A DNA stretch of 14,416 nucleotides from an uncultured Candidatus Melainabacteria bacterium (GTDB lineage: Bacteria; Cyanobacteriota; Vampirovibrionia; LMEP-6097): assembly GCA_937927525.1 (NCBI GenBank), contig CALBDR010000377.1, forward strand, positions 1 to 14,416, given 5' to 3'. The stretch's first letter is position 1, and each line of letters starts with the position of its first letter. The notes under the pieces were generated by a model. That model was not told the DNA's origin and did not search any database. It worked only from the letters and a program-made list of their open reading frames with translations. The position numbers and the translations under genes were made by a program. This document shows positions 1 through 6,996 of this stretch, piece after piece.

Positions 1-1003
1 CAATTGTGCCTTGTGCAAAACTTAAAATACCCTGAACAGCAGCATTTGACCTGTCTGTTAAAAAATCAAAAAATTCATTTGTTGTCGTAATTGCTTCATT
101 AAAAAGAATAAACGCATCAACACCCATCTCAACGCCGCCAATAAGAATGCTTCCTATTGCGTTTGATGCAAAATCTTGAATCGATTGTTTGTTATCGTTG
201 ATTGCTTTACCGACAAACGTGAATATTTCACCAACACCTTTAATTGCGCCCACTACTTGCGGTGAAGTGGTTATAAGGGATCCCAATGATTCTTGAGTGT
301 CGCCTATGATGTTTGATGTTTGTTGCAATGCACCTGAAAATGTTTGAGTTGCTGCGGCTGCTTGACCTCTAAATTTTTCAGCAACTAGATCAATCGCATC
401 GCCAGCCATTAACTGTTCTTTTGTTAATGCTCCAAGCTCGGGAATTGACTCTCCTAGCTCGCCTTTTAATCCACCCAAGGTTTTAGTTATGTTTCTAACC
501 GCGCTGTTAAAATCCATTCCTAGCGCTTCTGACATATCCGCTGCTGCCGAAACGATTGCTTTTGATTGATTAACCGTTGCGCCCATTGATTGCGCGAATG
601 CTAATTGTTCAAGTGTCGCCTCGTCACCAAACCTGGTTATCTGTTGAAGCTGGCTAGCAAAGCTTTGTAAGTCTTGACTGGCTTGCTCGCTAAAGTTTCC
701 GTTTTGTCTTAGCGCGGCATTTAGCGCATTAACAGCGTCCTCTTGTCTTGCTGATGCTGCAATGCTTTCACGACCTATGTTAATCATTGATCGAAAGCCA
801 CTAACAACCGATGAAATTGCTTTTCCAGCTAAGTTTGCTGCTAGGTTTCCTGCTAAAGTTCCAACAGCAATATCAATTTTACCGATAGACTTAGTCGCGC
901 CTTGCTCTGTTGATTTGAACTCTTTAGTAAGTGCTGTTAGCGCTTTTAGTGCTGCCTTTTCTTCTAGGCTAATATCAACGCTTACTTCATTTTTACTTGC
1001 CAC
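1..1003 (-). CDS. Tail tape measure protein, N-terminal 334 residues (runs off left edge)
   Basis: The reading frame is open from a GTG at 1003 to the window edge, giving 334 residues with no stop. The protein starts VASKNEVSVDISLEEKAALK, then is rich in Ala, Gln and Ser with long helix-like stretches such as FGDEATLEQLAFAQSMGATV and GEIFTFVGKAIND. This is the style of phage tape measure proteins, which fill the tail tube, set its length and help DNA entry. It lies just downstream of the frameshifted tail chaperone pair, the standard position for a tape measure gene. The GTG overlaps the end of the chaperone gene by 11 bases, which suggests translational coupling. No ATG is available near this point; the first in-frame ATG is about 70 codons further in. 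The C-terminal part lies outside the window, so total length is unknown. Confidence 0.85.
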   Translation of the reverse strand, partial: MASKNEVSVDISLEEKAALKALTALTKEFKSTEQGATKSIGKIDIAVGTLAGNLAANLAGKAISSVVSGFRSMINIGRESIAASARQEDAVNALNAALRQNGNFSEQASQDLQSFASQLQQITRFGDEATLEQLAFAQSMGATVNQSKAIVSAAADMSEALGMDFNSAVRNITKTLGGLKGELGESIPELGALTKEQLMAGDAIDLVAEKFRGQAAAATQTFSGALQQTSNIIGDTQESLGSLITTSPQVVGAIKGVGEIFTFVGKAINDNKQSIQDFASNAIGSILIGGVEMGVDAFILFNEAITTTNEFFDFLTDRSNAAVQGILSFAQGTI

Positions 1004-1508
1004 GCGGTTTGGTCCTTAACTTGTTGAGCTTTTTCGCCATATCTTGCTTCACTTCAATTTCGTTATTAACAAGTGTATCAATTAAGTTCATCGCTTCAAA
1101 GTATTTCGCAGGAGTGTCCGCTGGCGACGAACCAAAGTAATTAACTCCGTTTTTATATTCGTTATAGAGAGACAAGAGTGATTGAAATGCTCCGTTATTC
1201 CAATTTGCAGGGCATTTAGTAAAAATTAAATTTGGTAAAAAATTAAATTTATTTGCTTTTTTGTGTTTAGCAACAAGAAAATCGCGCTCGCCATCACAAC
1301 CTTTTAGTCTTTGATGTTCGGCTTGTTTTTTGTTGTCACCCATATATCGCTTTAAGCATTTGTTGCATTGATATTCTGAATTGTAGGCAATCATTACATT
1401 TGTCATAATCATAATTATTTCTGTTTCGCTTAGCCTAGAAATCGAATCAATGACACTGCAAACGCGCGTAGCTATAGGGCTACACATTGCACCTATGACT
1501 CTGGTTTC
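993..1508 (-). CDS. Tail assembly chaperone, T-like extension made by -1 frameshift
   Basis: This frame is open from the slip site at 1508 to a TAA at 993-995. The first ATG, at 1487, has no well-placed ribosome binding site: the only purine run, AGGTG, ends 2 bases before it. It lies between the G-like chaperone and the tape measure gene, and is in the -1 frame relative to the G-like gene, as in lambda G/GT. I therefore read it as the extension domain of a fusion of about 298 residues (127 from the upstream gene plus 171). It carries a C-x2-C pair (YQCNKCLKRYMG) followed by His and Cys in HQRLKGCDG, which may bind zinc. Later come CPANWNNGAF and SSPADTPAKYFEAM. In the known family the extended form recruits tail tube subunits to the tape measure protein. 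Independent initiation at 1487 cannot be excluded. Confidence 0.7.
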   Translation of the reverse strand, partial: ETRVIGAMCSPIATRVCSVIDSISRLSETEIIMIMTNVMIAYNSEYQCNKCLKRYMGDNKKQAEHQRLKGCDGERDFLVAKHKKANKFNFLPNLIFTKCPANWNNGAFQSLLSLYNEYKNGVNYFGSSPADTPAKYFEAMNLIDTLVNNEIEVKQDMAKKLNKLRTKPRGK

Positions 1509-1514
1509 TTTTTC
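1466..1514 (-). promoter_or_regulatory. Probable -1 programmed ribosomal frameshift site
   Basis: Near the end of the G-like gene the mRNA reads CAG AAA AAG AAA, containing the slippery A_AAG, three codons before the TAG... stop context (stop at 1493-1495). Slipping back one base on AAG (1508-1510) continues as GAA ACC AGA GTC ATA and passes the stop into the downstream open frame. A 7-bp stem (GTGTAGC pairing with GCTACGC, one G-U pair, 6-base loop) lies at 1466-1485, about 22 bases after the slip site. That spacing is longer than usual, so the stem could be part of a larger fold or unrelated. The slip motif is not a perfect X_XXY_YYZ heptamer. Confidence 0.6.
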
Positions 1515-1888
1515 TGAACCACTTCCAAGGCTACCCCATCAAGGTTAAAGTCTTCGTGTGAGCCGTTTGAAACTGACCATGATGCTGCTAAAAGTTTGTC
1601 CTTAAATGGAATGTTAAGAATGTCGCTAATGCAATCATCTTTTAAAGCATCGCCGTCAAATTCAAGCTCATACGGATTGTCTTCATAATCAGTTAAACCC
1701 TTAACGTCTTTTAGCCCGTATTTTAAAAGCACAGAGTTAGCTTGATATAGATCCATTTTTTCTTCGCCAGCTTCAACAAATCTGCACCCAGCTAGTTCGC
1801 GCTTTGCCTCGCGAGATAACGGCGAAACGTAAAACTCGACGCCGTCAATAGTAATCTTAATTCGATCTTTTAAAGTTAAAATTTTCAA
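1493..1888 (-). CDS. Tail assembly chaperone (G-like)
   Basis: A 131-residue protein starting at TTG (1888), chosen because AAGGAAGG lies 6 bases upstream and no nearby ATG exists. It begins MKILTLKDRIKITIDGVEFY and ends in a lysine run, VVQKKKPES. It is mildly acidic with no membrane segment. The family assignment rests on position and size: it sits between the tail tube gene (22 bases upstream) and the tape measure gene, and its 3' end carries a -1 slip site leading into a second open frame. In lambda-like tails this protein and its frameshifted form chaperone tape measure and tube assembly and are absent from the virion. The sequence alone gives no clear motif, so the role is inferred from context. 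Confidence 0.7.
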   Translation of the reverse strand: MKILTLKDRIKITIDGVEFYVSPLSREAKRELAGCRFVEAGEEKMDLYQANSVLLKYGLKDVKGLTDYEDNPYELEFDGDALKDDCISDILNIPFKDKLLAASWSVSNGSHEDFNLDGVALEVVQKKKPES

Positions 1889-1909
1889 GGTTGTCCTTCC
1901 TTTTGACTA

Positions 1910-3094
1910 TTAAATAAACGACATAAAAACAGAGTCGTTGCCGCTTGAACGGTGAGCTCTAATTTCCAAGTTTTCTGCAATGATGCCATCGTTATCAGCT
2001 ACGGGCGAAGCCGTAATTTTAGCTTGTGGAATCCAAATCGCAACGGCATTAGCGAATTCCCCAGAAGTGCTTGATGGGTTATAGGCGTAAATAAAAAATG
2101 AAACATCGTCGTTATCGTTAAACTTATCCCATGTTTTTGAAAGATCCGAGTCGTCCATATATGGGTTTACGTTTACACTAACCGTTTGATCGGTGATTCT
2201 TGATGCAATTCTTCCGTCTGCGTCACAAGCGTCTTGAATGTATGAAACAGTGTTTTCAACGCTCATTCCAAATTCAGTATAGGATAGCTTGTTACCGTCA
2301 ACCCACATACAAGCAGACAATGCCACTGGTGGCAGTGCATCGCTAAATGCAGGAGTTTCACTTGCGTCAGCGTCAACTCGAGCAAGCCCTAAGCCTTGAA
2401 CACCAAAGGTCATTGTTGGAATTTGACCAACTGACCAATTTTCGATTGAGCCGCTATTACATCGAAGCCCGTTAACTTGCTGTTGAATTGCTTGTGATCC
2501 TAGGTTGTGCTCGGCTGAAAATGAAATTGAGTTAGCCGTGTCGTGATAATAAGTTGTGACCTGAGAAACAACAACACTGTTGCTAGGGGCTCCGTTATCA
2601 AGAGCAAATGCTAGTGTTATTGAAGTGTTTGTTTGAATAGATGCAATTGGTCTTACTTCGTATGCATTGCTTTCTTTAATTAAGACGCAATCCCCAACAG
2701 CAAATGCTGACGTGTCAGAAAAGTAAATAACCGTTGAAGTGTGTGTTGTGTCATCTGACGTTTGGTCACTTGTAATTTGACGCTTGCCACCTAAAAGTGA
2801 TCTTAAAAGAACGTCAAGCGATTGTGGAGCATCGCCTTCTGTGCTTGAAGTTTTTAATTCAACTGGAATAGAGCCCTCGACGTTTGCAATCGAAGTTCTA
2901 ACGGCTTCTTTCTCGACGGTATCTGTAAGTAGGTCGCGCTCTAGCAATTCTCTTGTCAAATTCAGCTCAGCCCCGTCCGCTAAAACTTCAATATATTCTG
3001 AACCATTTCCTGCGCTTACAGCGTCATAAGTCCCCTCAGTCGCTTCGGGCACGAGTGCCAGCGTCGATTCATTCTTTACAATACCAATTCCCAA
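1910..3094 (-). CDS. Major tail tube protein
   Basis: A 394-residue protein starting at TTG (3094) with GGAGG 6 bases upstream; no ATG fits. The N-terminus GIVKNESTLALVPEATEGTY followed by SEYIEVLADGAELNLTRELLERD is typical of phage tail tube proteins, in which a long loop and beta-strand core form the hexameric tube. The middle (about residues 100-180) is rich in Ser, Thr and Val and may be an inserted beta domain. The C-terminus returns to tube-like strands (IAENLEIRAHRSSGNDSVFMS). Its place between the tail terminator and the chaperone pair fits. It is longer than many tube proteins, which suggests an added surface domain. The gene starts 14 bases after the preceding stop. Confidence 0.8.
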   Translation of the reverse strand: MGIGIVKNESTLALVPEATEGTYDAVSAGNGSEYIEVLADGAELNLTRELLERDLLTDTVEKEAVRTSIANVEGSIPVELKTSSTEGDAPQSLDVLLRSLLGGKRQITSDQTSDDTTHTSTVIYFSDTSAFAVGDCVLIKESNAYEVRPIASIQTNTSITLAFALDNGAPSNSVVVSQVTTYYHDTANSISFSAEHNLGSQAIQQQVNGLRCNSGSIENWSVGQIPTMTFGVQGLGLARVDADASETPAFSDALPPVALSACMWVDGNKLSYTEFGMSVENTVSYIQDACDADGRIASRITDQTVSVNVNPYMDDSDLSKTWDKFNDNDDVSFFIYAYNPSSTSGEFANAVAIWIPQAKITASPVADNDGIIAENLEIRAHRSSGNDSVFMSFI

Positions 3095-3108
3095 GTTATA
3101 CCTCCGTG

Positions 3109-3555
3109 TTATGTTGTGCTTTTTCTGTGCTTCACTGTAAAGTTTGCACGAACAGATATGACGTTGTCAGCAGGTCTCTCTGGAGCGTCCAAATCAAATG
3201 CAGAAACAACTAAAACAATACTGCTTACGTTAAGTTTACTTATAAAAAAGTCGCGATACAACAATTCTAAGTTGTCATAAATTTCATCTAGCGCCTCGCG
3301 CTCAGCGCTGTCATCTTTTCTGTTAGGTGCGTTAGTGGCGAGAACAACAAAGAAATCTTGATCCATTGTCACAGCATTTACCGTGCCTTCTGACGTAGAA
3401 CCTGAATCAGCACCTACGCCATAGCTTTTCTTAATTGTGCGAAAATCATTCTTTTCTAGCTCATAACTGTAAGGCATTCGACTCCAGCTTGAGCCAAGCA
3501 CGCTTTGTATGCGCGTTTCAATCCCTGCTAATATCTGTTTTTGTGCGCTACTCAT
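3109..3555 (-). CDS. Putative tail terminator / head-tail joining protein (gpU-like)
   Basis: A 148-residue protein whose ATG (3555) overlaps the TGA of the preceding gene as ATGA, a sign of coupled translation. Features include an N-terminal helix (SAQKQILAGIETRIQSVLG), a central strand (MDQDFFVVLATN), a helix (REALDEIYDNLELLYRDFF) and a C-terminal strand pair ending NVISVRANFTVKHR. This mixed alpha/beta layout and the position directly before the tail tube gene fit tail terminator proteins, which cap the finished tube and join it to the head. There is no diagnostic motif, so the call leans on gene order. A different head-tail joining role is possible. Confidence 0.6.
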   Translation of the reverse strand: MSSAQKQILAGIETRIQSVLGSSWSRMPYSYELEKNDFRTIKKSYGVGADSGSTSEGTVNAVTMDQDFFVVLATNAPNRKDDSAEREALDEIYDNLELLYRDFFISKLNVSSIVLVVSAFDLDAPERPADNVISVRANFTVKHRKSTT

Positions 3556-4388
3556 CGTCTTTGAATTACTCCGCTAACGTCTTGTGTTCTTTCTTCAATA
3601 TCAAGTGTGCCATCGTCGTCAGTGTCTAACCACAAAAAGAAGTGTTGCATTGCTGCATTATACATTGATTTGTACCTGTCAGATTTTTGACTATAAACAT
3701 CGTCAGTTTCGTCAGATAAGTTTGAATAAATTTTTGATAAGACAAGATATGTTGACGCAACACGGACCTGAGAAACATCAAGCAAGTCAAAAGCTGTGAT
3801 GTCCTTAGCAACTCCTGTGGAAAAGTCTAATTTATATCGTCCGTCTGTTCGTAGTTTTTGTATAATCTCGTTTCTTGCTGCTGCGTGGCTTAAAATAAAG
3901 CTGTTTTCTCCATTAGGAAAATAATCAGATATTTCAAAGACCTCTGTTTTTAAATCAGCATCACTTGAATAAACAATGTTAATGCCTCTAAAAACTGATG
4001 CGCTTGTATCCGCTGCAACTGACAGTTCATACCAATATAATTCAGTGTTATTAATAGTTGTTTTTGCTTCGCTTGCTAAGTTTCTGTCGAATATAACAAA
4101 GCCGCTTTTTTGAAATGCTCTTGTTTCGTCATGCAGTCCAGTAACAGCAACAAAAGATGAGCCATTGTAGTATTTTACCGATAATGATGTATCTGTTGTG
4201 CTATAGGTATCCATTTGCACGTAAAATGTATTGATAGGCTTTCTAAAGCCAATGTAAATTGACTCAGTATTTGCAAGCGTTAACGAGACAGAATCACTGG
4301 CATAATCAAAAAGATCAAGCGAATAATCAGTGTACGTTGAAACACCGTCGTAATATAGAATTGATAATTTTTCATTTATGCCAATCAT
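3552..4388 (-). CDS. Putative head-tail connector protein with EF-hand-like loop
   Basis: About 278 residues from the ATG at 4388, which has GGGTGG 4 bases upstream; a TTG at 4400 would add 4 residues. The first 150 or so residues are beta-rich with many Ser, Thr and Tyr (YDGVSTYTDYSLDLFDYASD, NTELYWYELSV), like a virion beta-sandwich. The second part is helical (YFPNGENSFILSHAAARNEI, DVSQVRVASTYLVLSKIYSN), resembling adaptor proteins that dock on the portal. Near the C-terminus, DTDDDGTLDIEE matches the canonical 12-residue calcium-binding EF-hand loop, with acids at positions 1, 3, 5 and 12 and Gly at 6. Gene order between capsid and tail genes supports a connector role. It is the first gene after the terminator at 4417-4440. 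Confidence 0.55.
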   Translation of the reverse strand: MIGINEKLSILYYDGVSTYTDYSLDLFDYASDSVSLTLANTESIYIGFRKPINTFYVQMDTYSTTDTSLSVKYYNGSSFVAVTGLHDETRAFQKSGFVIFDRNLASEAKTTINNTELYWYELSVAADTSASVFRGINIVYSSDADLKTEVFEISDYFPNGENSFILSHAAARNEIIQKLRTDGRYKLDFSTGVAKDITAFDLLDVSQVRVASTYLVLSKIYSNLSDETDDVYSQKSDRYKSMYNAAMQHFFLWLDTDDDGTLDIEERTQDVSGVIQRR

Positions 4389-4416
4389 GATGCCACCCAA
4401 ATAATATTATGCCCTT

Positions 4417-4440
4417 AAAAAAGGGCGACCGAAGCCGCCC
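4417..4440 (-). terminator. Rho-independent terminator with UUCG tetraloop
   Basis: On the minus strand a 7-bp stem GGGCGGC / GTCGCCC (one G-U pair) closes a TTCG loop on a C-G pair, the extra-stable C(UUCG)G form, and is followed at once by six Ts. It lies 12 bases after the stop of the decoration gene and just before the connector gene. It would end or reduce transcription after the capsid genes, giving more head than tail message. Confidence 0.88.
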
Positions 4441-4452
4441 CTATTTACCTAT

Positions 4453-4902
4453 TTAAGGGTTTTCTCTTGGGTGGTAAAAGCAAACAATTACTCTGATCTT
4501 ACCAGCAGTAGCTGCTTCGCCTGAAATTGCAACAACAACCTTTTGGTTATTTGCTGTCGAACCAGGTCTATAAAGCGTTAAATGGTCATTTGTGTCGTCC
4601 CACAATAATGCCGCTGCAGTTTCTCCTGCTCTAAGCACAGTGTTAGCGCCTAGTGATGCTTCACCTGTTGCAGCATAAAAACCATCAACGTCAGTCGCTG
4701 TACCAATAGAAACTGAAGCACCGTCAGCAGCACTATCAACTTCTGTCTCAACAACAGCGTAAACGTCATATACCAAAGCACCTTCTGGTAGTGCTTCATA
4801 ACCATCTTTAGCTGATAGATCAATGGTGCTTACAGCTCCACCGTCCTCAGCAAAATCCCAAACGTACTCTGCGTAATGTACGTCACCTTTAGCAAAAGCC
4901 AT
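4453..4902 (-). CDS. Putative capsid decoration protein
   Basis: A 149-residue acidic protein, rich in Ala, Gly, Val and Thr, starting at ATG (4902) with GGAG 6 bases upstream. Beta-strand-like segments (ALVYDVYAVVETEVDSA, KVVVAISGEAATAGKIRVIV) suggest a small beta-barrel or sandwich. It sits 22 bases after the major capsid gene and directly before a strong terminator, so it belongs to the most highly expressed transcript. These are the usual traits of head decoration or stabilising proteins that bind the outside of the expanded capsid. No family signature is recognised, so the role is inferred from position and composition. A head fibre subunit is the main alternative. Confidence 0.55.
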   Translation of the reverse strand: MAFAKGDVHYAEYVWDFAEDGGAVSTIDLSAKDGYEALPEGALVYDVYAVVETEVDSAADGASVSIGTATDVDGFYAATGEASLGANTVLRAGETAAALLWDDTNDHLTLYRPGSTANNQKVVVAISGEAATAGKIRVIVCFYHPRENP

Positions 4903-4924
4903 TTTTATCTCCTTTAAAAATTAA

Positions 4925-5767
4925 TTAACTAATCTGCACGACTCTTTCATCATCAAACTGCTTGATAGCAAAAAGAATATCACTGTTAACACGTTGAGCT
5001 CTTTTCCCTTCTGAACCAAGGTCATAAATTTGAACGTCAAGCTCTTGTTGCATTGCCATTTGCATAAATGATGGATGAAAGAAGTAAGCTGTATTAGTTA
5101 GCAATGAAGTGTGCTTCATTTCAAAACCAAGAACAGGAGTGTTGATTGCACCTTCTGTTAATGGTGATCCAGCAGGAATAAAATCACGAGAAGTAAAACC
5201 AGTGATGTTAAAAAGATCGTTTGCTTGTGGAACCGCAGTAACGCCTTTTCTCATTTCTTCTGGAACGTCTTGGTTATCAAGTAATTCTTTTGCTTCAAGA
5301 ATATCAGCCAGCGCAAGTGTAGTACCTGTGTCAAACGCAATTTGATGATCTGGTGCAGAAGCACTTGGCGAAATTGTTGAAACGATAATTGAGTGAACTT
5401 TCTTCATAATTGCATAAGCTGCGTGTTCTTCAAGTTTATCAACGAAAGGAATTGATTGAAGAAGTGACTTTTTGGTTACAATAAAGTCTTTAACAATTCG
5501 ACGATTCGCAACAAGTTGTTGAGTCGTAACAGTTAGTGACTCAGCATCGTTTGAAGCACCTTCTGCAAGTTCGTTACCGATTGCAAATTCAGGAATTGTT
5601 TGAACGTTAACCGTGTCACCAAGTTCATTAATTTCGCCTTGGTAATCTGACGCGATTGAATCATTAAATGGAAGCTTTGCAAGCAACACATCGTAATAAG
5701 TTTGTGACCATTTCTCAGGAATAAGCGCAGAAAGCTCACCTGTGGACAGCATTAATTGATCGGCCAT
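4925..5767 (-). CDS. Major capsid protein (HK97-fold type)
   Basis: A 280-residue protein from ATG 5767 with AAAGGAG 6 bases upstream. Capsid hallmarks include LIPEKWSQTYYDVLLAKLPF near the N-terminus, GDTVNVQTIPEF (E-loop-like strands), QLVANRRIVKDFIVTKK, a long spine-helix region around residues 105-130 (DKLEEHAAYAIMKKVHSI), and a C-terminal half with GVTAVPQANDLF, FEMKHTSLL and the closing NSDILFAIKQFDDERVVQIS. It directly follows a coiled-coil scaffold gene and precedes a decoration gene. There is no separate prohead protease in the window and no long N-terminal delta-domain, so assembly probably uses the separate scaffold without the HK97-style fused domain. Confidence is high from sequence style and order together. 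Confidence 0.87.
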   Translation of the reverse strand: MADQLMLSTGELSALIPEKWSQTYYDVLLAKLPFNDSIASDYQGEINELGDTVNVQTIPEFAIGNELAEGASNDAESLTVTTQQLVANRRIVKDFIVTKKSLLQSIPFVDKLEEHAAYAIMKKVHSIIVSTISPSASAPDHQIAFDTGTTLALADILEAKELLDNQDVPEEMRKGVTAVPQANDLFNITGFTSRDFIPAGSPLTEGAINTPVLGFEMKHTSLLTNTAYFFHPSFMQMAMQQELDVQIYDLGSEGKRAQRVNSDILFAIKQFDDERVVQIS

Positions 5768-5787
5768 TTTTTACTCCTTTAAAAGTA

Positions 5788-6402
5788 TTAGCTCTGTTTC
5801 ATTCTTTTTTTCATGGCTTCGAGATATGCTCCGTAATCCTTTCGCTTTAGCTCAGCCAATTGTTTTCCAGTTAATTGAGCAGCTTGTCTATAATCACCAG
5901 TTGCATTATTAATATTAGGTGCTTTTGGGTCGATAAACATATCGGGATAAGTTTCTTTAATCGACTCAACAAATTTATCTGCTCCTAATACATTATGCCT
6001 GCCTGTGCTTGTTGCTTCAACAATAACGTCATCTCCAATCATTTGAGTGATAAGGTCAACATAACCGTCTTTAACTTGATGCTTTGAAAGTTCACGTTGA
6101 ACAGCAGAAATCTTTTTGTCGGTAATAACCGACTGAACAGTTTGATTGTACTTTTCTTTAAAAGTCTCAGCCTCTGTTCGGTAATGCTCTGCTAGTTTTT
6201 GGTGCTCTTCTGATTCTTCAAGTTTTGCAACATCAATCGCCTTAAGTTTTTCTTCAAGCTCTTTCACACGATCAGCCGTTTCTTTGTATTGACGCTTATA
6301 CTTATGCATATCGTCACTTACTTGTTGATAAGCCTGTGGATCAACGTTACCAACGTTTTCTTCCGTTACCTGTGGTTGTTCTTGAATGTTTTCTTCTGAC
6401 AT
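5788..6402 (-). CDS. Capsid scaffolding protein
   Basis: A 204-residue, highly charged protein from ATG 6402 with AAGGAG 7 bases upstream. The first 25 residues are Glu/Gln-rich and probably disordered. Residues 30-100 form a strong coiled coil (YKRQYKETADRVKELEEKLK, HQKLAEHYRTEAETFKEKYN). The middle (VITDKKISAVQRELSKHQVK, YVDLITQMIG) and the short basic helical C-terminus (YGAYLEAMKKRMKQS) match minor structural or scaffolding proteins encoded just before capsid genes. A basic C-terminal helix is where known scaffolds bind the coat protein. It would assemble inside the procapsid and leave before or during packaging. No protease motif is visible. Confidence 0.8.
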   Translation of the reverse strand: MSEENIQEQPQVTEENVGNVDPQAYQQVSDDMHKYKRQYKETADRVKELEEKLKAIDVAKLEESEEHQKLAEHYRTEAETFKEKYNQTVQSVITDKKISAVQRELSKHQVKDGYVDLITQMIGDDVIVEATSTGRHNVLGADKFVESIKETYPDMFIDPKAPNINNATGDYRQAAQLTGKQLAELKRKDYGAYLEAMKKRMKQS

Positions 6403-6463
6403 AAGCTACTCCTTGCGTACGACGCGCACCACATACCATGCGGTGATTAAATGTTTTTATGTA

Positions 6464-6492
6464 ATTCTATTTACACATAGCAACTAAAGCAA
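6464..6492 (-). promoter_or_regulatory. Possible sigma70-type promoter for the scaffold/capsid cassette
   Basis: On the minus strand, TTGCTT (6487-6492) and TAGAAT (6464-6469, 5 of 6 consensus) are separated by 17 bases. They lie at the end of the preceding gene and the start of the 81-base gap before the scaffold gene, the largest gap in this part of the cluster. Only 3 of 6 bases match in the -35 box. The terminator at 4417-4440 closes the unit, so a separate capsid transcript is plausible but not proven. Confidence 0.35.
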
Positions 6493-6996
6493 GTCTTTTA
6501 CAGCCTCGCCAGCCGCATCAATTATTTTTCGTTGTATTGCTCTGTTAAACTCTTCAACACCACGAGGCAGTAATCTCCTAAGAACCTTGCTTTTGCCTGC
6601 CCCCTCTTTGTCGTGATACTTAGCCTTTTCATCAGTAAACCAAACAGTCACCTTTTCGTTTTTTGTTATTTTGGCTTTTAAGCTGTTAAGCATTTTACCA
6701 GTAAGCTTTAAGTTGATAGGTCGCTGACGCTTGCCCATCATATCTTGACCGCCTCGCTTAATCTTTTTCTTATAGCTGTCAGAATATTGTATATAGCGAG
6801 ACTTGCCGCCAGTGTTTTTAGGATAAGCACTTTTCATGTTAACGGGCGAAATGCCTTTTTGGATTGCATCAAGGACCATAGACTTAATAAACATTTTAAC
6901 GCGAATAGCAAATTCTTTTTTCATCTCGCCAGTGACGTTTTTAGCCTTTCCCTTAAGGATTTCGCTTTTAAATTTCTTTTTGAACTTCGCTGGCAT
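6484..6996 (-). CDS. Putative gp10-like head-tail / virion morphogenesis protein B
   Basis: A very basic 170-residue protein starting at ATG 6996, overlapping the end of the preceding gene by 29 bases. Visible segments are ISPVNMKSAYPK (about residue 50), YSDSYKKKIKRGG, INLKLTGKMLNSLKAKITK, VTVWFTDEKAKYHDKEGAG and RRLLPRG. The string "L-x-x-TG-x-ML-x-x-L", then a strand, then a Lys-Ala/His motif, then R-x-x-x-P, is the pattern of small phage proteins of the HK97 gp10 / virion morphogenesis kind, which act in head completion or joining head to tail. It shares this order of motifs with the preceding gene, so the two may be paralogs. The exact function cannot be read from the sequence. Confidence 0.5.
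   Translation of the reverse strand: MPAKFKKKFKSEILKGKAKNVTGEMKKEFAIRVKMFIKSMVLDAIQKGISPVNMKSAYPKNTGGKSRYIQYSDSYKKKIKRGGQDMMGKRQRPINLKLTGKMLNSLKAKITKNEKVTVWFTDEKAKYHDKEGAGKSKVLRRLLPRGVEEFNRAIQRKIIDAAGEAVKDLL

Noticed and set aside
762..1019. Plus-strand open frame opposite the tape measure gene
   Set aside because: No ribosome binding site or domain pattern; it is the complement of a clear tape measure coding frame.
2784..3213. Two overlapping plus-strand open frames opposite the tail tube and terminator genes
   Set aside because: Ser/Arg-rich composition typical of antisense readings, no SD, no motifs.
4411..4426. GCCCTT...AAGGGC inverted repeat next to the terminator
   Set aside because: It competes with the better UUCG hairpin and has no separate U-tract; treated as part of the terminator region.
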